A stretch of DNA of 64,000 nt from Linyphia triangularis (taxonomy: Eukaryota; Arthropoda; Arachnida; Araneae; Linyphiidae): positions 83,308,670-83,372,669 of the forward strand of contig OZ021729.1 of NCBI GenBank assembly GCA_963978545.1, read 5' to 3'. Made by a program: the position numbers and the translations under genes. Of this stretch, positions 37,905 to 50,900 are shown piece by piece. How positions within the stretch are numbered: position 1 is the stretch's first letter; every line of letters starts with the position of its first letter. The notes under the pieces were generated by a model. It searched no databases, was not told the origin of the DNA, and was given only the letters and a program-made list of their open reading frames with translations.

Positions 37905-38085
37905 ACGCCGACAAAACGGTATAAACGGCGTGCTAGCTTCTAGACCGCGAGGTTGCGGGTTTCGAGTCCCGTGTTTGGCATGGGTGTTTGTAAATGTATG
38001 TTGGCTTGTCTAATGACGAATGTTTCGGCGCATTATAGCCCTCGTGTTGCTGACGGCGCCAGATAATCTGAAAACAACCAACCAA
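37905..38085 (+). mobile_element. SINE-B copy with 11 bp target duplication
   Basis: Complete body and AACC tail; head slightly altered (cggtataaacggcgtgctag). Exact duplication CCGAAGAATTT at 37894-37904 and 38086-38096. Confidence 0.9.
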
Positions 38086-38245
38086 CCGAAGAATTTCCAG
38101 TTCAATTATTTGACTACCGACGCTTTGAAAATTATTTCACAGATAAACAAGACAACGATTGTGACAAGTTATCTTAGTCCAAAGGTATAAAAAAATTGTT
38201 TATTTCCTACCAACCCTTAAATTGCAATGCAAAAATTTCGACCTT

Positions 38246-38278
<33 letters not shown>

Positions 38279-39088
38279 CTTTCAAAAAATTCAATTATCT
38301 AAAAAACGATCGTTAAAACAATTAATTGATTATCGCGTAATGAGCAGTTAAACCTGAAGAAAAATTATAAATACCTACTAAAATACCCAATATCAGTAAA
38401 TACCTGGGTATATATACCCAAAATATTGACCAACAAAAATAAATATACCCAAGTATTTTACATCACTTATCAATTTTAAATCTTGGACATTAATACTCCG
38501 ATAATATTTATTTTTGCATATTTGCTAAAAATATTTAGGAAAAAAAAACCTTTTTAAATCTTATAAAATTACCAGTTATCCTTTTGGTTGAATTCACTTA
38601 TAAGTTCAAAAATTTAAGGGTTAAATGAAAATAAGCATAGGGATTATTTTCAGTGCAGTGCACTTATGCATAGAAAGTGGGAGGTGGTTAAAATTTCGTC
38701 AAACCTTGATTTTTTTTTGGATTTCCTAAAGGAAGTAATGAAAAATGTGTTAAAAATTTAAATTCGTATTGGATACTTTAACACCCTTGTTTTCCAGGGA
38801 TTAATGCCACTTTACATTTAATTTTCATATTCCAGGGGGGTACAAGAGCTTTGCATCATTTGGGCGTCGTCCGTAATATTAAGGATTTTTCTACATAAAA
38901 TTAACACCAAAAACAACTTTTGTAAAACTAACTTATCCGAGTTAAACACATATCGGATGCTTGAAGTTAAAAATTACCGAATATTATGCCTGAATCTCTT
39001 GTTTGGTTGTTTGGAGATTTCTGGTTAGGGCTACACGAAGGACATGCTACGCTGTAATATTGTAATACCAACCACATTTGCGCATCTA

Positions 39089-39252
39089 GTCCACCTGATG
39101 GCTATGTGGTTAGTGCTCTGACTTCGTCAAAGGTGCTGGTTTCGAATCCTGGGTTAGGCATATGTGTTCGTGGTAATTCGGAATCCACTTTAAGCTGCAT
39201 GTCGCGGCCTGATTAACTGTTATTGTGTACAAACATTTGACTTTGAGCGTAC
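39089..39252 (+). mobile_element. SINE-A copy
   Basis: ccacctgatggctatgtggt, a B-box ggtttcgaatcctgggttag, and gcggcctgattaactgttat in the body. No tail and no target duplication identified. A 136-residue minus-strand ORF runs through it and is not taken as a gene. Confidence 0.8.
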
Positions 39253-39365
39253 GAGGTGTAATTTGTAACGCCTCGGTATTCTGTCCCTCGTCAGATGACA
39301 AGCCATAGACACGTGAGCTAACACTTTTCTCTCCACGCCAACGAGATGACATGGGACAGAATTTA

Positions 39366-39865
39366 TTTGTCAATTTTTCGTTTAGGCTGAGAAATAGATC
39401 CGCACAGGCATGCAGAAGGACACACACTTTGTATAAGCTTACTAACAAATGCCGTACAAAAGCTACCATCAAAATTGTGTTTTTAACAGAAGCAATTATT
39501 ATTATTTTTTTAATGCTCATACAATCCTTTTATTTTGGATCACGCGATCTTTCAATTTCCATGTTGACAAAATATTCTGACTCTTGAAGGTTAGATATTT
39601 ATACGGTAAATTACACTAATGTCCTTTTAAAATTTCAAAACGTTGGTCAGTATTGTGGTGTGTTTGAAAGTTATCCGATGTTCCACAGTAATAGACAACT
39701 TTGGAAATTGTAGTTTATCATGCTTTTTTTTTTTTTTTTTTTTTTTGTTATATAATATCATTCGTTTTGAATTTAAAAAAAAAAAAAAAAGACCTCGATG
39801 GATTTAATTATCAATTTTTAGTTTAGGCTAAGAAAATAGATCGCTAACAGGCACACAGAATGCCT
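39366..39865. repeat. 50 bp direct repeat pair
   Basis: gtttaggctgagaaatagat followed by cgcacaggcatgcagaa (39380 on) recurs as gtttaggctaagaaaataga + tcgctaacaggcacacagaa (39822 on). Poly-T and poly-A runs lie between them. Confidence 0.5.
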
Positions 39866-40301
39866 TATAATTTGAAACATAAGGCTTTTTGTGTATATAT
39901 AATTTTGATAGTAACTTTCCGGCTGTCTGTCTCTGCCATTACAAAGTGCTTATCACAGTCAAATATGAACGCTAATAAGTTAACAAGGTCGATACCTTAT
40001 CGAGCACCTCTCTCTTTCTCCAAGCCCGCCCACCAACGCAAGAACATTGAAGCTACAATACATTTACTGTGCACCAGCCCCCCCCCCCCCCCTCTCCATT
40101 ATCACACACGCCGGTATTTGGGGAGGCAGCTCCACGATCTTTCGATCATGAGCTTGGCGGACCTCTCATCAGGCTACCGTGGCCTCAATTTTTTATTTTG
40201 CGACTTTGAGTTAGAAAGGCTTGATATGAAAAGTGTAAAGGGACAGTGTGTCGCAAGAAAAATTGTGAAGAGTTTAAGAGCGAAAACAAAGAATTAAGGG
40301 C

Positions 40302-40550
40302 CATATTGTACAGAGGCACTCGAGAGGCGAACACGCGCCACTGCTTCAGTCCCTCAAACAAGTCCCTCAAACAAGTCCCTCTGCTATGGCGCTTATTATA
40401 CTGAGCCTCTGATGTGTCTAGAGGTTGGGTCTGTCGCTTGTTGAGCTCAGACCCTGGGCGAATAAACATGCAATCCTATGGAACTTATTATACTGAGCCA
40501 CAGCAGTGGCAAGAAGTTATGTTCGCCACTCCAGTGGCTCTGTATAATGA
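40302..40550. mobile_element. candidate MITE with ~30 bp inverted ends
   Basis: ccatattgtacagaggcact and gaggcgaaca at the left pair with gttcgccact and tggctctgtataatg at the right. It contains a tandem caaacaagtccct duplication. Target duplication unresolved. Confidence 0.5.
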
Positions 40551-40702
40551 GAATATAAGGCAACCCGAAAACCTTGAATAATCCTTTATGCAAGTTAGAG
40601 ATTTTCGATGGTCTTCCAAACGAATGACTTGTTAAAACTTCGTAAAATGTGCATTAAATGGATGCTTTCCGTCCGATGATATCCTGCCAAACTATTAAAA
40701 AC

Positions 40703-41653
40703 TAGAGGTGTGGAACATCGCACAACTTTCAGTTACACTATAGTGCTGACTTGGATTTGTGTCATTTACCTTTTTTATATTTTCATCATTCATTTTGAAG
40801 AAATGACCAATTTTTTGGCGATATTTTGTGCGATAATTCGTGTATGGATCTAAAAAAAAAAATTTAAATAAAAAAAAACTTCGCCAAAATAGTGATTTTG
40901 GCGGTAAACTTTTCGATAATCCTTATATTATCCTTTATAAGTGAAACTGAGAGAAGAAGAAAAAATGATCGTTTGATGAGGTATAGTCAAGGGAAAAGAA
41001 CTCTGTGTTGAAGGCATTCGTTTTTTAACTTTTTATGCCATTAAAGCATTTTTACGGGAATTTCGGAGGTGGGGATGTTTAACCTTTAACTGCTGTAAGC
41101 GGTCTGACAGGACCGCGAGTCATTTTTCGTGGAATGCTTCCACCCCCTAAATTGTCCCATCTTTGACTTTTACATTAATTTTTCTGATACTATGTTTCTT
41201 AAACTTTAAACTGGTGTTCACAAATTTGTTTGGTGCAGTATGAACCATGTGTTGCTCTTGCGCCAAAAACCTCAAACCACCCAACCACAGCAGTTAAAGG
41301 TTAAAACACCTTAAGATGCATTACCACAGCGATTTTTATCCAAATCGTTAAAGCCGGTTTTTAGCAATCATTGAAAAACATGATTTTTTCAATTGCAGCT
41401 ACCTTATTTACATGCGCGATTTTGACGAAGTGGTAGGTCCCATGGCCACCACCACCCCTCATACCTAATTTGAACATCGTAGATCAATTTATTCGGGAGT
41501 TATGCTGATCACAGACATTTTTTCTAGATCACTATTTTTAAAACGTGCTCCAAAACGTAGAGAAATGCCTGAAAAAAATATCGATTTGATTTTTTTTTTA
41601 CCGAATGTTATACTTTCATACCCTATGTATACATATGGGTAATTAAAAGTAAT
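40703..41653 (+). repeat. dispersed repeat R, copy 1
   Basis: Starts ctagaggtgtggaacatcgc and ends gggtaattaaaagtaat. Excluding the piggyBac-like MITE it is about 730 bp. It matches the inverted copy at 47851-49694 along its whole length. No coding frame seen. Class unknown. It lies just upstream of the first visible exon of the AT-hook gene. Confidence 0.75.
41083..41300. mobile_element. piggyBac-like MITE in dispersed repeat copy 1 (218 bp)
   Basis: Inverted ends CCTTTAACTGCTGT and ACAGCAGTTAAAGG, flanked by exact TTAA (41079-41082, 41301-41304). The inverted repeat copy at 49 kb reads straight through the site without it. Confidence 0.85.
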
Positions 41654-41877
41654 AGGTCGTTGAGCGTACAAATCATCCTGCGAAAACTATAGGGCAAATT
41701 TAATTATGATCTCCTAAATACCTCGAAAAACCGCCGTCCATAGACGAAATGATCTGAACCAGTAATAACGGCGCCTAACATAAGAATCCCGATTAGACGT
41801 GCGGACGGCTTAGTGTTAAAAAAATGCTATATGAATTCTGTTTTGAAAGTCGTAATGTTACAAAAAATTTATTTCAG

Positions 41878-41955
41878 TTTCTCTATGGTGTAGCATGGAA
41901 TTGAAGAACGATTTGAACGAGAGGGTGAAGAAAAAGAGAGGACGACCAAAGAAAG
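41878..41955 (+). CDS. AT-hook gene, exon 1 as seen (AT-hook 1)
   Basis: Acceptor ttatttcag precedes 41878 and donor gtaaac follows 41955. The ATG at 41895 opens 20 codons plus one base, ending in a strong AT-hook (KKKRGRPKK). The frame is also open upstream of the ATG as far as the acceptor (SLWCS), so this may be an internal exon rather than the first coding one. The exon ends in phase 1, and the split codon G|GT is completed by the next exon. Confidence 0.75.
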
Positions 41956-44900
41956 GTAAACTAAATAAACGGAAAATATTAAACCTTAGTTAACTTCACA
42001 AATGAAATGTGTTATTACAGATGACACAAACTTTAGGGTAAGAAATCTGTGTGGGTTTTGATATTTCTTGAGAGACTGCAAAGCAACAGTGTTCCCACAG
42101 TCATTGAAAGTCATTAAGGCCTTAAAAGTACTTGAAAATGCTTAGAGGTCCTTAAAAGTACTTGAAAATACTTCCTTGAAAGTCCTTAATTTTTGCTGAT
42201 GTTTGCCTGACGGCAAATCTTTATAAAAAGGGCACATTTAATGTGCAATGACCAAAGTACAATGTACGTGAAAAACGGATTTCAATTTCATCAAAGTCTG
42301 TTCATATGACAAAATGCAAATTGGGCATAAAAGATTTTGATATGAGCACTAGTTGCGAAGCAGCTGTGAAATCCCACATTAAACACGAAAACAAATTTTC
42401 AAAGGTCTTTAAAAAATATTATTTAGGTCCTTAAAAGGCCGTGAAAAGTCATTGAATTTCATTCTGTGATTTTAGTGGGAACCCTAAATAAGATCAGCTA
42501 TTAACTCTTTGAAGCACGAATTTCGATTTCCGATTTTAATGACATTTGATATGGGCTGTCTTAATGTATAGAAAAATGTATGTTTCCTTTTTGCAAAAAA
42601 ATATTTATTTATTTTAACTCTTGTAAATGGCTACGTTATGAAACCCAAGTATCAGTAAACACAAATGACACACCTAATCCAATTTTTTTCTACGTAAAAA
42701 AAAATGTACTTGGTTTTAGGTTATACCAAAATCGAAAAATTACATAGATTATTTATGATGGGTAGGAAGTGTGGTTTCGTTGTAAAACCAGTCTGCGTAT
42801 AGAAATAAAAATTTAAGTCAGTGGTTTCTGTCCACTATGTTTCAAAGGTTAAAGGTCGTGATATTTATCCAAAATTGACGAATTGGGTTATGATGGAAAT
42901 GCTCTTCCAGTTGGGATTTGAAAGCAATTGTAAAATTTTATGGAATCTTACTAAGCCTACTGATACTTTCAAAGTGGTATGACGCATGTCTATAGTATAT
43001 ATATAGTTTATGCATACCATAATTGACTACCGGTTATAATTTTCAGCACTTACATTGGTATGAGAACTCGTTTGTGCGACCTTTTATTTAGCAAATCACT
43101 CCTGTCTCTATCATTTTGTAATTTTGTCTGGAAACTGTGAATGTTGACCTCACAGTCCAATGTCATTGTATTATCTTTTTTTAACGTTAATGTGGTCTAG
43201 AAGCTAAAACTAGAAATATTTCTTTTGAAATGGGAGAAGTTCAGAACGCTGTTGTTTTATGGGCTCATCGCGCACTAAGCCAACACAAAATCAGTAATAC
43301 GCATAGGTTTATGAATATACAAACTTTCACGGTGTACATTTATATCTCCCAAAAAAACAAATAAACGTTGAAAAAGCAACAGCCAAGTAAAATGGTGAGT
43401 CAGAAAAAGTTATAAAATCTATTAATTATAGACAAGCGGCTACGTTTAATTTCTTTGGGGTACTTGTTTACAATGAACAAAATTGGGATTACTTGAAGGA
43501 ACACCCATAGGGGATAAATACTTGGAAAATTAGAGTTTTTCCAAATATTCCAAGAGGACCCCTCGTGCCCGTTAAATCATACAAAAGGCCTCTCATCTAA
43601 TCAAGCTGAGGATAAAAAAAAAATATGGCCAAAATTCATCAAATTTTTTTTGCTATAAACCAGGCTAAAGTTTTGGTTACAACTAGATGAAAAATAAGAA
43701 CATTCCGGTGACCTAGGCGATTTTCAGAGGAATTTTTTTCACTGATTCCTTGTTCTGTGTTTTAACAATTTTGTGATTATTTTTTGTCTACTTAATAGGA
43801 TGGTAAAAAAAATCAGGGTTTTAGCTATAATAGGGCTGTGAGGATTCGAAAACTGGTGAAAAACTTCGAAAACTTTTTTCTTGGTCAACATAATGTACAC
43901 TTGCATGTTTGCCACTTTGACATCGGACTTGTCGGCGGACATTGGCGGATCCAGGGCGGGACACAGGGGGCACGTGCCCCCCCAGAAAATGTAAAGTTAC
44001 ACTGGATATTATTGAATTTCCTCCCCAAATAATTGATAAGTCTATATAATTTTTGGTGGGAAAACTTACATTTCTCATTCTGAATGACGTCATTGATTGT
44101 TGATGAAACCACTGATATGGCTTTAAAAGAGAAACTGTCGATCTGTATCCGTTATTATAATAAAAGCACTTTTATTATAAATGAAGATTTTATCAAATTT
44201 TTAGAAGGTGAAGATCTCACTGGTGAAGGTTTGTGTAAAGTAGTATTGGAAGAACTGCAGAACCTAGGTTTATATATATCCAACTGCCGTGGTCAAGCTT
44301 TCGACGGAGGTTCCAATATGAGTGGAAAATATCAAGGACTTCAAGCTAGAATAGCCAAAATACAACCACTTGTCATTTATAGCCACTGGGTTAATCACAG
44401 ATTAAATTTAGTTATTAGTAAGGCCTGCTCAACTCCATCAATGAGAAATGCTGTTGGGGTAATATCGTCAGTCGCAATTTTTTTTTCGAGAATCTGATAA
44501 GAGGCTGCAGAAACTAGATGAAGGAATGCACGATACTCTGAAGAAAGGAAAGCATGCAGTGAAAAAGTTGTGAGAAACGAGATGGATCGATCCCCATGAT
44601 TTGGTACTAACTTTTTTAGATACCCTACCCTTCTTACCCCAAGTGTTGGAATCTATTGCCAACTCAGAGGACGGAAAAGGAAGTAATGCCTTTTCATTTA
44701 TGTACAGTATTATGTCCCCTGAATTTATCATTAGCGTGGTAGTTTTAGCAGATATGTTTGCACTGACTCTCCCCTTAGCCACAAGACTCCAAGCAGAGTA
44801 CATGGATGTGCTCAAAACAATGAAGTTAGTTGATGCCACACTGAAAAGCCTACAAAGTCGCAGAGAAAGTAGCAGCGAACATTTTAATAAATTATATTTA

Positions 44901-47900
44901 AAAGCTGACAATTTGGCTGATCAGATGGGGACTGAAATAAAGAAGCCAAGACTAACAGGCAATCAAAAAACAGCAATGCAAATCTACGGAAGATTACTTC
45001 AGAATCAGCATTTGTATTCCATTCATGGACTTCCTCATCCATGAGCTTTCAACAAGATTCCCAAAATCACAAATGATTAATGTCGGGAACTTGCAAAAGT
45101 TATTACCAGTTAATTCACATTTCGATGAAGATTTCGAAACTTCTGTCATAGAAGGTAGTAAAATGTATAAGTCCGATTTACCCTGTTTCCAAGCACTGGA
45201 AGGTGAATTAGAAATATGGAAGCATATGTGGGATGGACAGAAGAAAAAGTTACCCAAATCTCCAGCGGAAGCAATCAAATACGCAGAAGATTTGTCCAAC
45301 ATGTAACATTTCTTCAATTAATATGCACTCTTCCAGTTACAAGCAGTACTGCGGAGAGGTCCTTTTCTACTCTCCATCAGGTAAAGACATTTTTAAGGAC
45401 TACGATGACTAAAGAACCTTTAAGTGGGTTGGCCAGCCTTCACATTCATAAAAAGAAGCAGCAGCTAATCTATCTCCTTTACAAGTATTGGATGTTTTTG
45501 CTTTGAAACAAAAGAGAAGACTGCGTTTGAAACTAGATCATTAATTTTAAAAATAAACATACTGGCTTTTAAATTTATTTATTTTTTAATAATATACCTA
45601 CAACATTTTATTCTTAAGCAGTATTAATCACTCTGCCAAGTGTAATTAATTATATTTTTAATTTTGCAAGTTTAGTAAAAAAAAAAAAAAATTGAAAAAC
45701 ATCAGTAAGTTAGGTGCGAATTTTTCTGTTTATTTTAAGTGCCAAATAGTGTAAATGAAATTTCACCTTTTGATGATGACCTTTCTCTCCTCTTGTGAGT
45801 ATTTAATACGATTGTTGTGTGCCCCCCCCCCCCCCCAGGGCGAATTTCTGGATCCGCCACTGTCGGCGGAATACTGTCGCGTTTTTAGATGAATACATTT
45901 AAAAAATATTATTCACATACATATTTATTCATATATCATAAGTTAAATAAATTGTATCATTCCTTAGGTAATAGCAAGAAGGATACTTTAGATCAAGCAA
46001 AATTACTGCATCCAAAAAAAGGCAAGGACGAAAGTTTGCTAAATGACGAGATTCCGAATGAAAAGGTAACTAAAATTACTTTTTGAGTTTTTGAAATGTC
46101 TACACTAAAAGCCTTAATTTATAACTATGAGTGAGGGAATAGATTATTTTTTGGGGAAATTAAAAAACAAAACAAAAAAACTTACCCTTAAAAACAGAGT
46201 TTCTACTATACTTTGTTCATTAAAAATTACTCGTAAAAGGACTAATAGCATGAAACTGAGCTAGAATTTTTACAATAAATTCTTTATTGTAAATGTTCTA
46301 TTATTTGCTTGCAAACTTTTATGTGCAATTGCATTGAACTGTTATTCATTTTCGTCTCAAGAACATCATTGTCTCCAAAACATGATAGAATACACTGTTA
46401 TCGACAACGAACTTATCTACCAAGTTTCAGCTTAACTGGATAACGGCAAAGTGAGTAAATTAGCCCTCCGAAGATTTTGCCCGCATACCCTAAACAAACG
46501 AAGTTAATATACGGGGTATAAAAACTTATATTTATCGTACATCAAAAAGCATGACAAAGAATCCTTCATAGATCCATACAATCGAAATATAATAGATCTT
46601 ACACAAGACATTATTTTAAAAGAAGTTTCATAAGTTGTAAACAATGCGACATTCTTGAGGCCAATTCCAATATTCTTTTAAAAACAAAATTCGAACTTTC
46701 ACATTCCATTGGTTAATCACAATATCTATATCATTTTCTTACGAACATAGCAGTTGACTGTGACGTAACCATGTGTAACTTTAATTTTCTTTTTTAAAGA
46801 AGTTTGAAAAAAAAATTGGCAACGATTCAATATCAGAATAGCAGAACTTTTAAATCTTTCCTTAATAAATGAATTTCTGTTGCAATAATGCTGGAAAATT
46901 CAAATAATCTCCCACTTACTTTAATTAAATTATTTTCTTTTTCCATTTATTACTTTCCGAGTGAAAGCGAACAAGAATATCTAATGCAGCTAACGAAAAA
47001 GTAATAATTTTACACGTAACTGTATACGCTGTGATTAAATTTAGCTATTCGCATAGGTTACATGTTATATCTGGGTGTATTCCTAGTTGGACGTGAAAGT
47101 ATCACCAAGCGAATTGGGCGCCTATTGCTAGGCGATTAAGTTTCACTTTTAGCAACCCCACTTCTTGCCGTGTATATGCAACAGCAGTTTTATGGCAACC
47201 GTAATTGGAATGCGGTGTAATAATCTTGAGGATTTGAAATCAGCCGCTATTTTTAATTGGTAATGTTTTGGACTTGTCGCCAACTTTCCAGCCCATCCAC
47301 GTCAACAAGGAATTTACCTAAATCTGCAATACACAAGTGAAAAATTTTGCGTTACTTTGATATTTGAATTTGTTGCACTCTTATTGTATTTTTTTCTTCT
47401 AGCTTCTGTTACATGGTAAAATTGTGATAACGACGCCAAGGAAAAGAGGGCGACCGAAGTCATATACAACTGGATTTCAAAAGAAACGTGAATATCTTTT
47501 TTTCTACAAAATTAGTTATTTAAGTGGTTCAACACCGTGTTACTTGGCAATAATTTTCCAAGACGCTAAAGAATGTGGAGAAAGAATGAGTTACTTCGAC
47601 AAGTGTTATGGAGTCATAACACTCAGTCCAATTTCAAAATCTTTTTATTAAAACCAAAAAAACAATTGTAATCTTAAATAGCTGCTATTCTAAAAGGTAA
47701 ACCCTCAGTCCTCAGTTATTGATCAAATGAATTATAATCAGTCTTTGTAAAATAAGCTTTGGTAAATTACTGAAATCAAATTACTAGGAACGTTTCACAG
47801 CAGGATTGCACAAATTTTAAAAGGAATGAAGCAAAATGAAAGTTTACATAATTACTTTCAATTACCCATATGTATTGTTACGAATTTCGTATATTTGTAA

Positions 47901-50900
47901 ATATTTCGTAGTGTTAATTTTGTAAATAGATAAATTTCTGAACATTTCGCATAAGGCAATGCAATGGTTTGTTTCCCTGCAGTGAGCATATCAACGCTTG
48001 ATAACGAGTTTTACAGAGGTAACTCTGGGAAGCGAGTTTCAAGGGGCAGGGCATTTAACATTATGGTAATGGCAATCTCGCCAAATTGGCGAGATAGAGC
48101 CAAGTTGGCGACGGTTTTGGCGACTAATTTTTGTCGCCAAATTTGGCGAGAAATCGCCAAATGTCGCCAAACTTGGCGACCATTTGGCGACATTTTCGGT
48201 ACATGTATAGGTACATGTATCCCATATCCTATATACGTCTTTTCGACTACTCTCTGGAAAGTTCTCCAGACATCTACCTCTGGGAGTTTCAAGAAGGTTC
48301 ACGTATGTTCTCAGGTCACCCTATAAAAGCTCAGGGAGAGCGGGTGATGCAGTTAGTTAGTTGTTGACTGATTTTGAGTCACGGAGCTAGTTGTTAGCTG
48401 AGTCCGATAGTAGACTGAAGTTAGTTGATTTTGAATCACTGAGTTAGTTGTCTCTCAACGTTCATTGTGAGAGCTGTATTCCTGACTTGAGTTAGTTCGC
48501 GGATTTTGAGTCACTGAATTAGTTGACTGGAGATACTGAGCGAACTGTATTGCATTGTCTTTTGCGACGATTTAGCAGTTGTTTGTCAAGTTTTTAACTG
48601 CTGTTTTGTGCTCTATTGATGTGAAAAGAGCTGTATTGTGTCTACTAGAACGAGAAGTTCTGGAGCTGTAAGAGAACTGTGAAGAGTTATTTTGGAATAA
48701 ATTTCTGCAAGTTTTGATCTGCTTTGGCGTCAAATCTTTCGAACCCGTACAACACAACAGTATATATACATAGGGTAATGAAAGTATAGCATACGGTCAA
48801 AAAAAAAAAAAAAAAAAAAGTATAGCATACGGTTGAATTTCTCCACGTTTTGGAACATCCTGATTTCAAAAACGTTATCTAGAGAAAATGTCCGTCTGTG
48901 TGTGTGTGTCTGTGGTCAGCATAACTCCCAAAAAAAATTGACCTACTATGCTCAAATTTGGTATGAGGGTTAGTGGCGGCCATGGAACCTACCATTAAGG
49001 TTTTCGTCAAAATCGCATATGCGCATAAGGTAATTGCCATTGAAAAAATGATGGGTACTTGCGTATTAACGCCACCGCAGCTACAGATTTGGCGATTTTT
49101 AAGTGCCGCCAATAAAGAGCAATCTTGTTCGCACGCGCACGCAGTTATCTTTTGGATTCCTTGTTGTCTTGTTGTTTGCTGATTTTTGACGCCATTTTTT
49201 AGATTGGCGACACTTAAAAACCGCCAAATCTGTAGCTGCGGTGGCGTTAATACGTAAGTACCAAATCATGTTTTTCAATGATTGCTAAAAAATGGCTCCA
49301 AACGATTTTGATAAAAATCGCTTTGGTAATGCCTCTTAAGGTGTTCTAAACATTCCCATCCGTAAAAATATTTTAATGGCGTAAAAAGTTGAAAAATGAA
49401 TGTCTTCCAACACAAAGTTCTCTTTCCTTGCTCATCAACAATCGTTTTTTCTTCTCCTCTCAGTTTCGCTTATAATAAAGGATAATAGAAGGATTATCGA
49501 AAAATATATCGCCAAAATCAGCAATTTGGGTATTTTTTTTTTTTTAAGACCCATACAAGAATTATCGCAAAAAATATTGCCAAACTGTCCATTTATTCTA
49601 AATGAAGGAAGAAAATATACAAATACTAAATGACACAAATCCGCGTCAGTATTATAGTGTAATTGAACGTAGTACGATGTTCCTCACCCCTAGTTTTTTT
49701 ACCTAAGAGGAAGTCCTATACTAAACTCCAACTTAACTTGACATCACTAGACGATAGATCTTCACCCTTCTCATAGGCATTTAATCCATTTTAGCTGAGT
49801 GAAGACATAATTCTCGCCAAATCTTAGAGCCTTTTGTTCTCTACAGGGTTGTGGTTTGGCGAACATTATGCTTTCACGCCGCCAAAATGGATTAAATACC
49901 TATGAGCACTGTGACGATCTACCGTCTAAGTGATGTCTAGTTAAGTTGAAGTTTACTATAGTAAGGACCATTCCCTATATTCGCTATGTTACAATCTTCT
50001 AGCCCAGTACATTTAAAAACTAATTTCCATAAAACCTTGGAATTTGCTGAGTAGGTACAAAAAAGATCACTCAATGAAATAACATAAACTGTTTTCAATT
50101 AATGTCTGTCTATTATAAATGAAAATTAAAATTGCAAATGACAGAACCAGGTGGAGCCACTGCATATGCATCGACGTAATGATTTGAAAAATAAAATATA
50201 TTAGGCGCTATTTTCGAGTTTTTAATTTATGTCATTTCATGAAGTTATCTTTTTCGTACCTACTCACCAAATTTCATGGTGGTTCTAGAGAGTAGTTTCT
50301 AAATGCACTGGGCTAGAAGAATGGAATATAACGAGTACAGGAAATAATCCTGAGTAGGACTTTCTCTTAAGAGAAAAATTCTACTCTCCACCAACTTAGA
50401 AGCTTTCCTAAAGAGTTATTCCGATGTGATGATATAGGGAAAATGAATAGCTCACTTTCCCTTCTTATACACTATCTACCAATAAGTAATTGGACACCTG
50501 TGATAAAAGAGATAAACACAATTTATTCATATTCAATAAGGGGTTAGAGCTTCCACTTCAGACAATTATAGCCTTAACCCTCCGGGCATGCTTTCCACAA
50601 GTGTTTGGATGATGGACAGTGGTATTTCCCTCCACTCGGCTTATTAAGACATGCAAGTTCGTCCACCGATTTTGGACGGTTGCTGCACCCTTTAATTCAG
50701 CGATCCAACTCGTCCCAAAGGTGTTCTATAGGATTCAAGTCTAGACTCTGGGCATGCCAGTCCAATCGGTTCACCCCGTTGTCATCGTACCAATCCATGG
50801 TAGACCTCGCAACATGACAAGTGGAGTTGTCATCCTGGAAGTAACAATGATCGAACTCGTAAAATTGACTCAGCGTAGGAAGCACATTGTTTTCTAGAAT

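Larger units (their letters stand above)
47851..49694 (-). repeat. dispersed repeat R, copy 2 (two insertions)
   Basis: Inverse of copy 1, beginning attactttcaattacccata and ending gttcctcacccctagt. It has been interrupted by the 884 bp solo LTR (47876-48759) and a 209 bp MITE (49054-49262). After removing both it aligns with copy 1. It also has a duplicated tagcatacgg segment around a poly-A run near 48800. Confidence 0.75.

Noticed and set aside
39110..39520. 136-residue ORF on the minus strand
   Set aside because: Runs through a SINE-A copy in antisense and has no protein-like motif.
39860..40297. 145-residue ORF on the + strand
   Set aside because: Crosses a poly-C run, has no splice context, no recognisable motif and a composition expected from chance.
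44468..44911. 147-residue minus-strand ORF
   Set aside because: Antisense shadow of the hAT transposase remnant.
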